DNA from: Acinetobacter gyllenbergii CIP 110306 = MTCC 11365
GTDB taxonomy: Bacteria > Pseudomonadota > Gammaproteobacteria > Pseudomonadales > Moraxellaceae
Length of the DNA stretch: 64,000 nucleotides
Direction of reading: 5' to 3'
Assembly: GCF_000413855.1 (NCBI RefSeq)
Contig: NZ_ATGG01000015.1
Location: forward strand, 21,118 to 85,117
Position numbers and translations under genes: made by a program. Position 1 is the first letter of the stretch. Every line of letters starts with the position of its first letter. Positions 48,508 to 57,160 of the stretch are shown here, one piece after another. The notes beneath the pieces were generated by a model. It was not told the origin of the DNA and did no database searches. It saw only the letters and a list, made by a program, of their open reading frames with translations.

Positions 48508-48801
48508 ATGTATAAAAATATCTATAAATCTGCCCTACTTTTATCATTAATGGCATTTGCTTCGGTCAGTTATGCTGCAAGCACAATCCAGTTGAATGGA
48601 AGTATTGTAGAAGATACATGCTCGCAACAGCTTCAAACCAATGAATGTCAGCAATTGAACATGTTACGTCAAAAGGTTGAAACTCAATCGATTTCCTTGA
48701 GTGATTTAAGTCCTTCACCCCAAAAGAATATGATGACTGAGATTAGCTTTGAGCAGTTTCCAGATCAAAAGAATGCTGTACTTATTGCAAGTTACTACTA
48801 G
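48508..48801 (+). CDS. Short pilin-like secreted protein
   Basis: 97 residues with a signal peptide ending SVSYA, then ASTIQLNGSIVEDTCSQQLQ, which matches the start of a type 1 pilin (ADGTITINGLVTDKTCD in the local FimA). The rest is short and polar, ending EISFEQFPDQKNAVLIASYY, with a second Cys in TNECQQLNM. It is too short for a full pilin fold and may be a minor or degenerate subunit. An inverted-repeat terminator follows. Confidence 0.65.
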   Translation: MYKNIYKSALLLSLMAFASVSYAASTIQLNGSIVEDTCSQQLQTNECQQLNMLRQKVETQSISLSDLSPSPQKNMMTEISFEQFPDQKNAVLIASYY

Positions 48802-48821
48802 TTAATAGAATATATGGAAAG

Positions 48822-48860
48822 ATGTGAACTAATTAACATTAAACTAGATTAGTTCACATA
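48822..48860 (+). terminator. Hairpin after the pilin-like gene
   Basis: ATGTGAACTAAT and ATTAGTTCACAT pair perfectly across 14 bases, followed by ATTTTAT. Confidence 0.7.
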
Positions 48861-48895
48861 TTTTATCTAAATTTTGATTCCATCATAATACTAAA

Positions 48896-48919
48896 AAAAC
48901 TAAACTGCAGTTTAGTTTT
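48896..48919. repeat. 24-bp perfect palindrome upstream of the lodA-like gene
   Basis: AAAACTAAACTG mirrored by CAGTTTAGTTTT with no loop. It could be an operator or a second terminator. Confidence 0.5.
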
Positions 48920-49045
48920 AATTAACATCAATACAACTTATTTAATCTTATCACCTGAATAAAAAACAACCTATAAGTAAAATTAAAAAAACAGTTTAAT
49001 AAAAATAGCGCACTTAATTATTTCATACATTCTGGCGAACACATA

Positions 49046-49072
49046 TTGACCAGGGAAAATATTTTCTATAAT
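49046..49072 (+). promoter_or_regulatory. Candidate promoter with internal palindrome, lodA-like operon
   Basis: TTGACC and TATAAT separated by 15 bases, ending 49 bases before the start. The spacer contains the perfect palindrome GAAAATATTTTC (49055-49066), placed to act as a repressor or activator site. Confidence 0.5.
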
Positions 49073-49120
49073 TTCTTAGTTGATGAAAATAAAAACACTT
49101 TAAAATAATAAGGACAACTA

Positions 49121-52100
49121 ATGGATCATTTAAAATCCGATTCGACAGACAATACTGCTTGTGTAGATTGCTCGCTGGACCCAATTGCTTCACTAAAAGC
49201 CATGTTTGTAGATATGGTACAAGCTGGAAGAATCGGCAAAGGCCAATGCCCTGCTATGCGCCCTGTATTTCTGAAACCACATGGGATCGCCGCGGCTGAG
49301 TTCATTATTCGCAGTGATTTACCTGAAAAGTTACGTGTTGGATTATTTTCCAATTTAGGTAAACGTTATCCTACTTGGATTCGCTTTTCATCAGATACCA
49401 CACCCACAAATACAGACTTTAAATCTACGCTTGGTATTGGGATCAAACTCTTTGATGTAGAGGGGGCAAAAATACTGGGGAATCCTGATGCAAGCACCTT
49501 CGATTTCCTCCTGCAGAATTTTGATGCTTTTTTTGTCGATACTGCAAAAGATATGTGTGAATTTACCAAAGCTGGTGTAGTCGACGGTGATTATGATCCT
49601 TATCTAAAAGCGCACCCAAAAACTTCTGACTTGCTGGATGCGATGGCAAAACCCGTTGCCAGTGTTTTATCTTCCCCGTATTGGAGTGGTTTACCCTTTC
49701 AATTCGGTCAAAATGAATATGTGAAATACAAATTAGAACCAGACTTTTATCTTGATCCGCCCATCCACTCACCCAATGATCCATCTTATTTGGCCAATGA
49801 TCTCATTTCGAGATTAAAAACCTCAGCAGCTCGTTTTCGTTTTATGGTTCAGCTTAGAACAGACCCTGAGCGGATGCCACTTGATGAAGCGACCGTGGTC
49901 TGGCCAGAAGATCTAAGCCCGCCAATTCATGTCGCTGATATTGTGATTCCTATTCAAGATATTGCTGCACGTGGGCAAGCCCAGTATGGTGAAAATTTAT
50001 CCATGAATATTTGGCGTGTCACTGCAGAACACACTCCCGTAGGTTCAATTGCAGAGGCGCGACGTGTGGTATACGCAGCTTCGGCTGAATTAAGACGTAA
50101 TGTAAACGGCGTACCTCTAGGAGAGCCTGATACACCCCGCCCTATTATTTCACCTGCTGCATGTATTGATAGCACGATTGTTCGAGCCGCTATTCATCCA
50201 GCGATTGGAATTGCACGTGTGGGCAATAGCGAGAATGAATTTTTTATTGGCCCTGAAGTGGTAGACGCACCTGCGAACCTAACTCAACAACCGAATTATT
50301 ATCGAGATAAGACAGGTGCGATTAAGCGGCAAGCTGCCCGTTTTCGTATCTATGGTTACAATGCTGCTGGAGAAGTGGTTCGAGAGCTTAATCCAGACAA
50401 TGCTGATATTATCTGGACCGTTCATGTCGCCAATCGCAAAGCTGAATGGTATCAGTTCCAGTATGCGCTTGATATTCCAGAAGCCGTAAATGCAGCAGAT
50501 AATGCATTTACGCTGCGTAACGAGAAAGTTAAATCCCCACAACGTCACAAACTTGCCATTGATCCTGGACCACGCAGTATTCGGGGTCGTAATGTTGCAG
50601 GTGGTGCAGCATATCGTTTTGATACAGGTACCTTTCAGGCTGCTGCCGAACAGCCTGTTACCGTTCCTTTAGGGGAAATTCAAACCGATGAAAATGGTCG
50701 TCTCATCTTTTTGGGTGGATATGGTCAATCCGCATCACCAACCCATGCTGCTGTCTATGATCCAGATCATCCACCTAGTTTTAATAATGCGGATGACTGG
50801 TATGATGACACCTCAGATGGTCCAGTGACTGCAACCGTTTCGATTCATGGTCTGGCAATCCCAGTTGAATCCGCTTGGGTGGTGGTCGCTCCGCCGAACT
50901 ATGCACCAGATGTGGTAAGTTGGCGTACCATGTACGATTTGATGTGTGATGTCTATGTCAATTCAGGTTGGATGGTCATGCCTGAAAAGCCATCATTTAC
51001 CAAAGATATATGGCCACTTTTAAAACGTTTAGGCGGTTTACAATGGGTCAATAAAGGTTTTGCTGCATACTTTGGTAAAGGCTGCCCAATGGATTTTAAC
51101 AATCCAATATTGCTTGCTAAGCTTTCATATCAACCCAAAGATAAAACAGGAGCAGATCCCTACACTGAATTACGCCGTGCTATCTTCCATAGTTTCAGAC
51201 CATCAAAGCCAATAGTGGCTGAACCTGTACAGTGGCCACATATCTGGCCTTGGATTTACGGAGATGCGTTTGGTAGTTTTTCAGAAAATGGAACCAGAAA
51301 TATGCTGACCATGACGGGGCTACAGGAAGGACTGCTCCGTCGTTGGGCTGAAGGTAATTTTGTTGACGACTGGTCTAATGAAAAAATTGAAGCACCGTCA
51401 TCTCTAGATCAAGTTCCACTGTCTGATCAACCACGCAGCTTAGATCAAGCAGCCTTGCACTATTGTCTGGCTGATACTTTCCATCCAGGCTGTGAGATGA
51501 CTTGGCCAATGCGTCATGCCAGTATGTACAGTTCGCCGTTTAGAATCCGCTTACGTGATGATAAAGATCCCGAACCAGACTATGGTGCCACCATGACACC
51601 AGTCAAAGTTCAGCAAGTTGATGGTCCCTTATATGCACAGCGAGCAGGCAGTATCACACGTTGGATGGCAATTCCATGGCAAGGCGATACAGCATTCTGT
51701 CGTTCTGGCTATGATCCAGATTTTGATCCCTATCTTCCAACATTCTGGGCTGCACGTGTTCCAAACCACGTTTTGACTGAACAAGATTACCAGAAAGTGA
51801 TCAACACTACGCTTCCTCGAGAAGAACGTATTGCCGCCTTTAATCAAAGACAAAGTTGGTTAAGAGCAATCCAAGATGCCAATACGGCTGAAGTCATGCA
51901 TCGAATGATTGAACGTTTTAATGAGTTGGGTATTGTTGAAGTTCGTGCAGGCTTACAAGATGACCCTGATATTCCTGAATATCTCTATGTAGAAACTTTA
52001 ATTGCGGGCCAATTAAAAACTGCGGCGGAACACGCAACCCATTTATTAACAAGTAAGATTGAACCACTAACCAATCTGGAAAAAGCAGGCTGGTCAAGTC

Positions 52101-52147
52101 ATGAACAGTTATTAGCATTCCGCTCTGTACGTGTACAGAAGCGCTAG
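49121..52147 (+). CDS. Catalase-like domain fused to LodA-type CTQ amino-acid oxidase
   Basis: 1008 residues; AAGGA lies six bases before the ATG. Residues 1-345 form a small catalase-like heme domain (SrpA type): distal His54 in FLKPHGIAAAEF, WIRFSSDTTP, Asn133 in LLQNFDAFFVD, and the heme-ligand Tyr318 in EARRVVYAASAEL. From about residue 350 a LodA domain starts (IHPAIGIARVGNS). The cofactor residues of cysteine tryptophylquinone enzymes are visible: Cys791 in FHPGCEMTWP and Trp853 in MAIPWQGDTAF, 62 apart (65 in Marinomonas LodA). LodA oxidises lysine, GoxA glycine, releasing ammonia and hydrogen peroxide; the substrate here is unknown. No signal peptide; LodA is exported without one. Confidence 0.87.
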   Translation: MDHLKSDSTDNTACVDCSLDPIASLKAMFVDMVQAGRIGKGQCPAMRPVFLKPHGIAAAEFIIRSDLPEKLRVGLFSNLGKRYPTWIRFSSDTTPTNTDFKSTLGIGIKLFDVEGAKILGNPDASTFDFLLQNFDAFFVDTAKDMCEFTKAGVVDGDYDPYLKAHPKTSDLLDAMAKPVASVLSSPYWSGLPFQFGQNEYVKYKLEPDFYLDPPIHSPNDPSYLANDLISRLKTSAARFRFMVQLRTDPERMPLDEATVVWPEDLSPPIHVADIVIPIQDIAARGQAQYGENLSMNIWRVTAEHTPVGSIAEARRVVYAASAELRRNVNGVPLGEPDTPRPIISPAACIDSTIVRAAIHPAIGIARVGNSENEFFIGPEVVDAPANLTQQPNYYRDKTGAIKRQAARFRIYGYNAAGEVVRELNPDNADIIWTVHVANRKAEWYQFQYALDIPEAVNAADNAFTLRNEKVKSPQRHKLAIDPGPRSIRGRNVAGGAAYRFDTGTFQAAAEQPVTVPLGEIQTDENGRLIFLGGYGQSASPTHAAVYDPDHPPSFNNADDWYDDTSDGPVTATVSIHGLAIPVESAWVVVAPPNYAPDVVSWRTMYDLMCDVYVNSGWMVMPEKPSFTKDIWPLLKRLGGLQWVNKGFAAYFGKGCPMDFNNPILLAKLSYQPKDKTGADPYTELRRAIFHSFRPSKPIVAEPVQWPHIWPWIYGDAFGSFSENGTRNMLTMTGLQEGLLRRWAEGNFVDDWSNEKIEAPSSLDQVPLSDQPRSLDQAALHYCLADTFHPGCEMTWPMRHASMYSSPFRIRLRDDKDPEPDYGATMTPVKVQQVDGPLYAQRAGSITRWMAIPWQGDTAFCRSGYDPDFDPYLPTFWAARVPNHVLTEQDYQKVINTTLPREERIAAFNQRQSWLRAIQDANTAEVMHRMIERFNELGIVEVRAGLQDDPDIPEYLYVETLIAGQLKTAAEHATHLLTSKIEPLTNLEKAGWSSHEQLLAFRSVRVQKR

Positions 52148-52148
52148 T

Positions 52149-53255
52149 ATGAATAAATTCACCGTAGATGTATGTGTAGCAGGCCAAGGACCTGCTGGCA
52201 TCATCATAGCTAGACAGCTTGCATGTGCAGGGTTATCAGTCATGATTATCGATAGCCCGAATCATACAATACATAAATTTGGTGAAACCTTGCCTGGATC
52301 GGCAATCCGATTATTAAATAAGCTTGGCCTACAATCCGTCACTGATTCTCTACTAAATACTCAGTCTATTCACCAGAACAGCTCATCTCGCGTAGCTGGG
52401 AATATGTCTTTTTGGGGCAGTGACTCAGCACTAGTCACGGATGCCCTATATGACCCTTATGGTTGTGGACTCCGTATTGATCGGCAAAAATTCGATGCAC
52501 TTTTAACCCAGCATGCTGATATCGAAGGTATTCAAAAGATCTATAGTCACATTTTAAATTTAAAAAGAGATCAAAATATCTGGAACATCACATTAGAAAC
52601 GGGTGAATCCATCGCTACAAAATGGGTCGTTGATGCAACTGGTCGCAGTGCTAAAATCATTCATCTCTTGGGAATCCAGCGCCTCCGCGGTATGCCCTTA
52701 GTTGCACTCTATCGTACCTTTATCCCCGAAAAAAACAGTTTACTTAATAAAACCATCATCTCTGCAAATCAGCATGGCTGGTGCTATGCAGGTAAGATTT
52801 CAGCACAAAATTGGGTGATTGGTTATCATACTACGCCTAAGATAGCCGCGAAATTGCACAATGACCCAGTCCATTGGGACGAAATTATTCGAAAAAATAC
52901 AACAATAACTGAGCTCTTTACCAATATCACCTTTGGAAAGAATGTGTTTTGCCATGATGCACGTAGTAGCTGGTTAAAACAGAGTTTTGGTGAAGGTTGG
53001 ATTGCATGTGGTGATGCATTATTGGCCTTTGATCCCATTGCAGGGCAAGGTTTATTTAATGCAATTTATACAGCCATGAAAGCTGCAGAAGCGATTGTAC
53101 AATTTGAACAGGATAAGCAAATCACCCATCAGTATTCTACTGAAGTCAATCAAATTATTAAAACCTATGAAAGCCGTCGATCTGCGCTATATCAACAAGA
53201 GCAGAGATGGTTAAATAGCCCATTTTGGAAAACGCATCGAATGACTTTAGGATAA
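52149..53255 (+). CDS. LodB-type FAD-dependent maturase of the CTQ oxidase
   Basis: 368 residues from the ATG at 52149, one base after the upstream stop; an in-frame GTG at 52131 would overlap the lodA-like gene. FAD fold VDVCVAGQGPAGIIIARQLA, WVVDATGRSAKI and GDALLAFDPIAGQGLFNAIY are the group marks of tryptophan-halogenase-like flavoproteins. In Marinomonas, LodB is needed to build the tryptophylquinone of LodA. The tight coupling supports that role here. Confidence 0.87.
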   Translation: MNKFTVDVCVAGQGPAGIIIARQLACAGLSVMIIDSPNHTIHKFGETLPGSAIRLLNKLGLQSVTDSLLNTQSIHQNSSSRVAGNMSFWGSDSALVTDALYDPYGCGLRIDRQKFDALLTQHADIEGIQKIYSHILNLKRDQNIWNITLETGESIATKWVVDATGRSAKIIHLLGIQRLRGMPLVALYRTFIPEKNSLLNKTIISANQHGWCYAGKISAQNWVIGYHTTPKIAAKLHNDPVHWDEIIRKNTTITELFTNITFGKNVFCHDARSSWLKQSFGEGWIACGDALLAFDPIAGQGLFNAIYTAMKAAEAIVQFEQDKQITHQYSTEVNQIIKTYESRRSALYQQEQRWLNSPFWKTHRMTLG

Positions 53256-53339
53256 TATCAATTAGATAACTAATCATAGGCCATCATCCCATGCTGACTC
53301 TGGTTATTCATTAAATCAGTAAAGTGAAGGAGCAAATAA

Positions 53340-54485
53340 ATGCGAAATCTTAAGTCACGCTTTAATGTATTGCTCCTACTTAGCCCACTCTTACTAAATA
53401 TGAGTGGCTGTGCTTACGATCAGCAAAAACCAGCAATTCTAGCCACAACAAAGAACATCCCATATCCAGTGATAGACACTGTTTTAGGTGAAAAGCTTCA
53501 ACCTAATGAAAAACAATTTGCTCAACAAATATCTGAATCTATTGGGCAATCTATCCGCCAACAATACGCATTAGGTCATGCACAACGAGATGCGCACCCC
53601 AAAGCTCATGGCTGCGTCCGGGCAGAATTCCATGTTTCAAAATCATTACCAACAAATTTAGCTCAAGGCATTTTTATACCTGATAAAACATATTCCGCAT
53701 GGATTCGTTTTTCCAATGCTTCGAGAGATGCCACGCAAGCAGACGATAAGAAAGATGCACGAGGTATGGCGATAAAAATTCTCGGCGTACCTGGGAAAAA
53801 GATCATGGAAAACGATGATCAAGCGATGACGCAAGATTTTATTATGATCAACTACCCTGTATTTTTTGTGAATGAAGCTCATCGATATTTATCTTTTATC
53901 GAAAATGTAAATAGCGAAAGTACGCTCAAAAAATTACGAATCCCTTTTGCTCTCGGCTTTCAAGGGACTATGAATGCGTTTAAAGCAAGTAACTCAAAAA
54001 TTGCCAATCCACTACAAGCCCGTTATTGGTCAATGACACCTTATCAATTAGGACTGGGTAACGACCGCCAAGCTGTTAAATACTCAGCAAAGCCTTGCAC
54101 CCAAAACTTAACAACCCGACCAAACAACCCAACTCATGATTTTTTAAGAGTAGCGCTTCGAAATAGTTTAGCAAAAGGTGATGCATGTATGGTGTTTCTG
54201 ATCCAACCGCGTACATCCAATAAAATGCACATTGAAGACTCGATGACGGAATGGAAAGAGTCTCAAGCCCCTTTTTTTCAAGTTGCAACAATTCATATTC
54301 CTCAACAGGTTTTTGATACACCTGAACAAAATGCATTTTGTGAAAATCTTTCATTTACACCTTGGCACTCCTTACCCGCGCATAGACCCTTGGGTGCCGT
54401 CAATAGATTACGTAAAGTGATTTACGAGACTGTTAGCACCATCCGACATGAAATGAATTCTGCACCCAAAAAAGAGCCCCAATGA
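53340..54485 (+). CDS. Catalase-family lipoprotein
   Basis: 381 residues; AAGGAG eight bases before the ATG. LLLLSPLLLNMSGCAYDQ has a lipobox-like SGC, so it is probably an envelope lipoprotein. The catalase core shows RDAHPKAHGCVRAEFHV with the distal His, WIRFSNASRDATQADDKKDA, the Asn in MINYPVFFVNEAHR and the heme Tyr in RLRKVIYETVSTIR. It is a paralog of the domain fused to the LodA-like protein, an unusual duplication next to a peroxide-making enzyme. Probably removes H2O2 in the periplasm. It may be co-transcribed with lodAB; 84 bases separate it. Confidence 0.87.
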   Translation: MRNLKSRFNVLLLLSPLLLNMSGCAYDQQKPAILATTKNIPYPVIDTVLGEKLQPNEKQFAQQISESIGQSIRQQYALGHAQRDAHPKAHGCVRAEFHVSKSLPTNLAQGIFIPDKTYSAWIRFSNASRDATQADDKKDARGMAIKILGVPGKKIMENDDQAMTQDFIMINYPVFFVNEAHRYLSFIENVNSESTLKKLRIPFALGFQGTMNAFKASNSKIANPLQARYWSMTPYQLGLGNDRQAVKYSAKPCTQNLTTRPNNPTHDFLRVALRNSLAKGDACMVFLIQPRTSNKMHIEDSMTEWKESQAPFFQVATIHIPQQVFDTPEQNAFCENLSFTPWHSLPAHRPLGAVNRLRKVIYETVSTIRHEMNSAPKKEPQ

Positions 54486-54513
54486 ATCCTTCTCTCCATC
54501 AATGCGCAGCTAT

Positions 54514-54939
54514 TCATTCAGATATCGTAATCTGCGTTTGTCCATCTATAAAAAATATACATTTTCCTTTAAATTCTTGTGCATTCCCCGCCTCATTTTC
54601 AGCACAAAACTCTAAATATAAATAAACGTCTCCAGTATTTTTATTTATGTAGTAATTGCTTCCTATATTCTTATTGAAGCTAATTGTATTGTTCTTTAAT
54701 ACATTTGAGATGATTAACTTTTTACACGACTCGATTAATTTTTCCTTATTAATATTCATCTCTTTATTCTGAACCGAAGAATCGCTATTCAGTGAATTAT
54801 GCTCATGATTTTGATCAGCATTTTCGGTTAAGTGATGATCTAAATTGTTTATAATATTAGAGTCATTGCTCTTATGACTATCAAAACTCTCACACCCGAA
54901 TAAACATAACATCATGGTGAAAGCTAAGATATTATTCAC
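54514..54939 (-). CDS. Small lipoprotein of unknown function
   Basis: 141 residues. MNNILAFTMMLCLFGCESF has the lipobox LFGC, then a long Asn/His/Ser-rich polar stretch (SHKSNDSNIINNLDHHLTEN) and a short folded C-terminal domain with two Cys (YLEFCAENEA, KGKCIFFIDG). No family recognised. Convergent with the catalase-family gene, and just left of the integrated element. Confidence 0.6.
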   Translation of the reverse strand: MNNILAFTMMLCLFGCESFDSHKSNDSNIINNLDHHLTENADQNHEHNSLNSDSSVQNKEMNINKEKLIESCKKLIISNVLKNNTISFNKNIGSNYYINKNTGDVYLYLEFCAENEAGNAQEFKGKCIFFIDGQTQITISE

Positions 54940-55152
54940 TTGAATAATCTATTAAATCAAAAAGTGTAATTTAGCAAATAAAGTCGAAATAAACAAAATA
55001 AAAAAGTATCTAAAGCGTAATGATTATATGAAATGGGTTTCGTTCTAGATTTAGGGGGTGTTGACTTAATAATATTCTTAAACTTTATATTCAACATGCA
55101 ATACGCTTGATTCTTGATGAATATTTCTTACATCATGCTGACATAAATTTAG

Positions 55153-55194
55153 ATATTAAAAAACCACTTAGGATTAGTACACCTAAGTGGTTGT
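55153..55194 (-). terminator. Terminator downstream of the truncated tRNA
   Basis: ACCACTTAGG pairs with CCTAAGTGGT across 9 bases, and T6 follows on the minus strand. It is the original terminator of the tRNA whose 3' half lies just to its right. Confidence 0.8.
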
Positions 55195-55200
55195 TTTATA

Positions 55201-55248
55201 TGGTGGGCCCACCGTGACTTGAACACGGGACCAACGGATTATGAGTCC
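55201..55248 (-). pseudogene. Displaced 3' half of a tRNA (CAT anticodon): attachment site
   Basis: Read on the minus strand, GGACTCATAATCC is an anticodon arm (loop CTCATAA), followed by a variable region, the T arm CCGTG-TTCAAGT-CACGG and a TGGGCCC acceptor end with A and encoded CCA. The 5' half is absent: matching stops at 55248. It is the tRNA-Met or tRNA-Ile2 3' end left behind by integration, with an integrase gene 155 bases to its right. The element therefore extends rightward, and an intact copy should mark its far end. Confidence 0.8.
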
Positions 55249-55403
55249 TGAGTTTTATGTATTTATTAGCATTCACCAACATGCTTTAAATTTATATATT
55301 TTCTTTATTTTCAGTCAATTATACAACATTTGTATTTATCTGTGTTGACTAACATTGAAATAATTTGATTACATAGCGATTACACCAAGGCGATGTAATC
55401 AGC

Positions 55404-56669
55404 ATGAAAGTAAAGCTCACTACAAGTAGAGTACTTAAACTAGAAAAACCAGAAGAAGGTAAAAACCAAGTTTTCTATTGGGACTTAGACGCACATGGTT
55501 TGGCACTTAGAGTGACAAACAATGATAATCGCTCTTACATCTTCCAAGGAAGAATCCCCAATAAAATTGTACGTATTACTATTGGGGATGTAAATGTTTG
55601 GTCTCTAGATGAGGCTCGTATTGAATCCAGACGCTTAAAACAATTATGTGATCAGGGTATAGATCCACGCCGAAATAAAGTTGAAGAAGAAATTAAAAAT
55701 TCGGAATTTTCTGAGCTTGAATCACTTAAAAAAATCACATTTGGTAGTGTCTTTAAGGAATACGTTGAAGAAAACAAAGACCGTTGGAGTAAGAGACATT
55801 TTGAAGACCACATTAAACTTACTAAAAAAGGTGGAGAAAAGAAAAAGCGTGGTGAAGGATTAACGATTGATGGTGCCCTATATGCATTGGTCAATACTTC
55901 ACTCTCCCAATTTTCACCAGATTATCTCGTTAAATGGCAAAAGAACGAGGCAATCACAAGACCAGGACAAACAGCTTTAGCCTTTCGTTTAGCAAGAGCG
56001 TGTATCAATTGGTGTTCAGAACATGAAGTTTATTCACAAATCATTGGTAAAGATGTGCATCAGACTAAACGTGTTCGCAAAGCTGTTCCTGTGTTGAAAG
56101 CTCGTAAACGCGCTTTGCTGCGTGATCAGTTGGCAGATTGGTTTTTAGCAGTTTCCGATGTTCCCAACATCATGCATAGAACGTTTTTACAAATAACGGT
56201 ACTGACAGGTCCACGTTCAGATTCAATTCGATCACTTGAAAAGGAACATTTAGACTTTAAATGGAAAGTCATCAAGATTTGGGATAAAGATGATCAAGAC
56301 TACCGTTCTATTCCAATGACCTCTTATGTTGAAAAACTATTGAGGGCGTTGCCAGACAATCCAGATTCAAAATACGTTTTCTGGTCAAAACAATCTAAAT
56401 GCGGATACATTACTGACGTTCGAAAGAAATATCATGAAAAACTAGATGAATATGATCTACCCCATTTATCAATACACGATTTGCGAAGATCTTTCAGCAA
56501 CTTAACTGAATGGCTAGATGTTCCCCAAGGTGTGGTTGCCCAGATCATGGGACATAAGCCCAGCGCTACACAGGAAAAGCACTATAAAGATCGCCCTGTT
56601 GATCTTTTGAGGGTTCACCACCAGCGCATTGAGGATTGGATTTTAGAAGAAGCCAAAGTTTCAACATAA
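55404..56669 (+). CDS. Tyrosine integrase (P4-type, tRNA-targeting)
   Basis: 421 residues. The N-terminal arm-binding domain (DUF4102-like: WDLDAHGLALRVTNNDNRSY, RITIGDVNVWSLDEARIES) is followed by a catalytic domain with Arg in TVLTGPRSDSIRSLEKEH, the HxLRR box IHDLRRSFSNL and GHKPSATQEKHYKDR with the nucleophile Tyr. It catalyses integration at the tRNA 3' end just upstream. No strong ribosome site (AAGG is 13 bases off). Confidence 0.92.
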   Translation: MKVKLTTSRVLKLEKPEEGKNQVFYWDLDAHGLALRVTNNDNRSYIFQGRIPNKIVRITIGDVNVWSLDEARIESRRLKQLCDQGIDPRRNKVEEEIKNSEFSELESLKKITFGSVFKEYVEENKDRWSKRHFEDHIKLTKKGGEKKKRGEGLTIDGALYALVNTSLSQFSPDYLVKWQKNEAITRPGQTALAFRLARACINWCSEHEVYSQIIGKDVHQTKRVRKAVPVLKARKRALLRDQLADWFLAVSDVPNIMHRTFLQITVLTGPRSDSIRSLEKEHLDFKWKVIKIWDKDDQDYRSIPMTSYVEKLLRALPDNPDSKYVFWSKQSKCGYITDVRKKYHEKLDEYDLPHLSIHDLRRSFSNLTEWLDVPQGVVAQIMGHKPSATQEKHYKDRPVDLLRVHHQRIEDWILEEAKVST

Positions 56670-56711
56670 CTTTTTTTAAACAAAATATGAAATAACTAGT
56701 GTGATTTTAGA

Positions 56712-56748
56712 AATAATAATTCCGCCACTTACGGCGGAATTATTATTT
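56712..56748. terminator. Bidirectional terminator between integrase and membrane-protein genes
   Basis: AATAATAATTCCGCC and GGCGGAATTATTATT pair perfectly across ACTTAC. Confidence 0.88.
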
Positions 56749-57160
56749 AATCATCATTGTCGAATAGTTGCTGAACAATCAGTGCAATCAAAGCACATAG
56801 AACTGAGAAACCAAGTTTTCCATACCATTTCCCGTACCACGCTTGCTCAACGAACCCGAGACGGAAATGTTTATCATTTATTCCAGCCCAATCCAACCAA
56901 TCGTAACCATCTGGTTTTAATGAATAAAATTCAAGAATTGGATAGAAGCAGAAACTAAACAGTACTCCAGCGACAATATAAAACAATGGCTTTGGAAAAA
57001 CGGCACCCGCAAAACTTGGATATAAAAAATAAGCTCCAGCGGCAAAAATAATTAAAGACACAAACGTAAATAATGCAGTTTTTAAATCAAAACCAAATTT
57101 TACACTTGCGTATAATAAAATGGCAAAAACGATGCCGCTTAAAATTAGTAGCGCCCTCAC
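56747..57160 (-). CDS. Four-helix membrane protein of unknown function
   Basis: 137 residues from a GTG start with AGGAGG eight bases upstream, the best ribosome site in this region. Helices: ALLILSGIVFAILLYASVKF, LFTFVSLIIFAAGAYFL, LFYIVAGVLFSFCFYPIL and GFSVLCALIALIVQQLF. No family recognised. Small prophage membrane proteins next to integrases may block superinfection, but nothing shows that here. A 14-bp palindrome lies 112 bases upstream. Confidence 0.65.
   Translation of the reverse strand: MRALLILSGIVFAILLYASVKFGFDLKTALFTFVSLIIFAAGAYFLYPSFAGAVFPKPLFYIVAGVLFSFCFYPILEFYSLKPDGYDWLDWAGINDKHFRLGFVEQAWYGKWYGKLGFSVLCALIALIVQQLFDNDD

Noticed and set aside
48198..49120. Search for invertible switch or recombinase site near the fimbrial genes
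   Set aside because: Palindromes are present but no matching inverted repeat pair or fim recombinase was found.
56701..56958. Plus-strand frame opposite the four-helix membrane protein
   Set aside because: The opposite strand has a GTG with an excellent ribosome site and clear membrane helices; the plus-strand frame covers the terminator hairpin.
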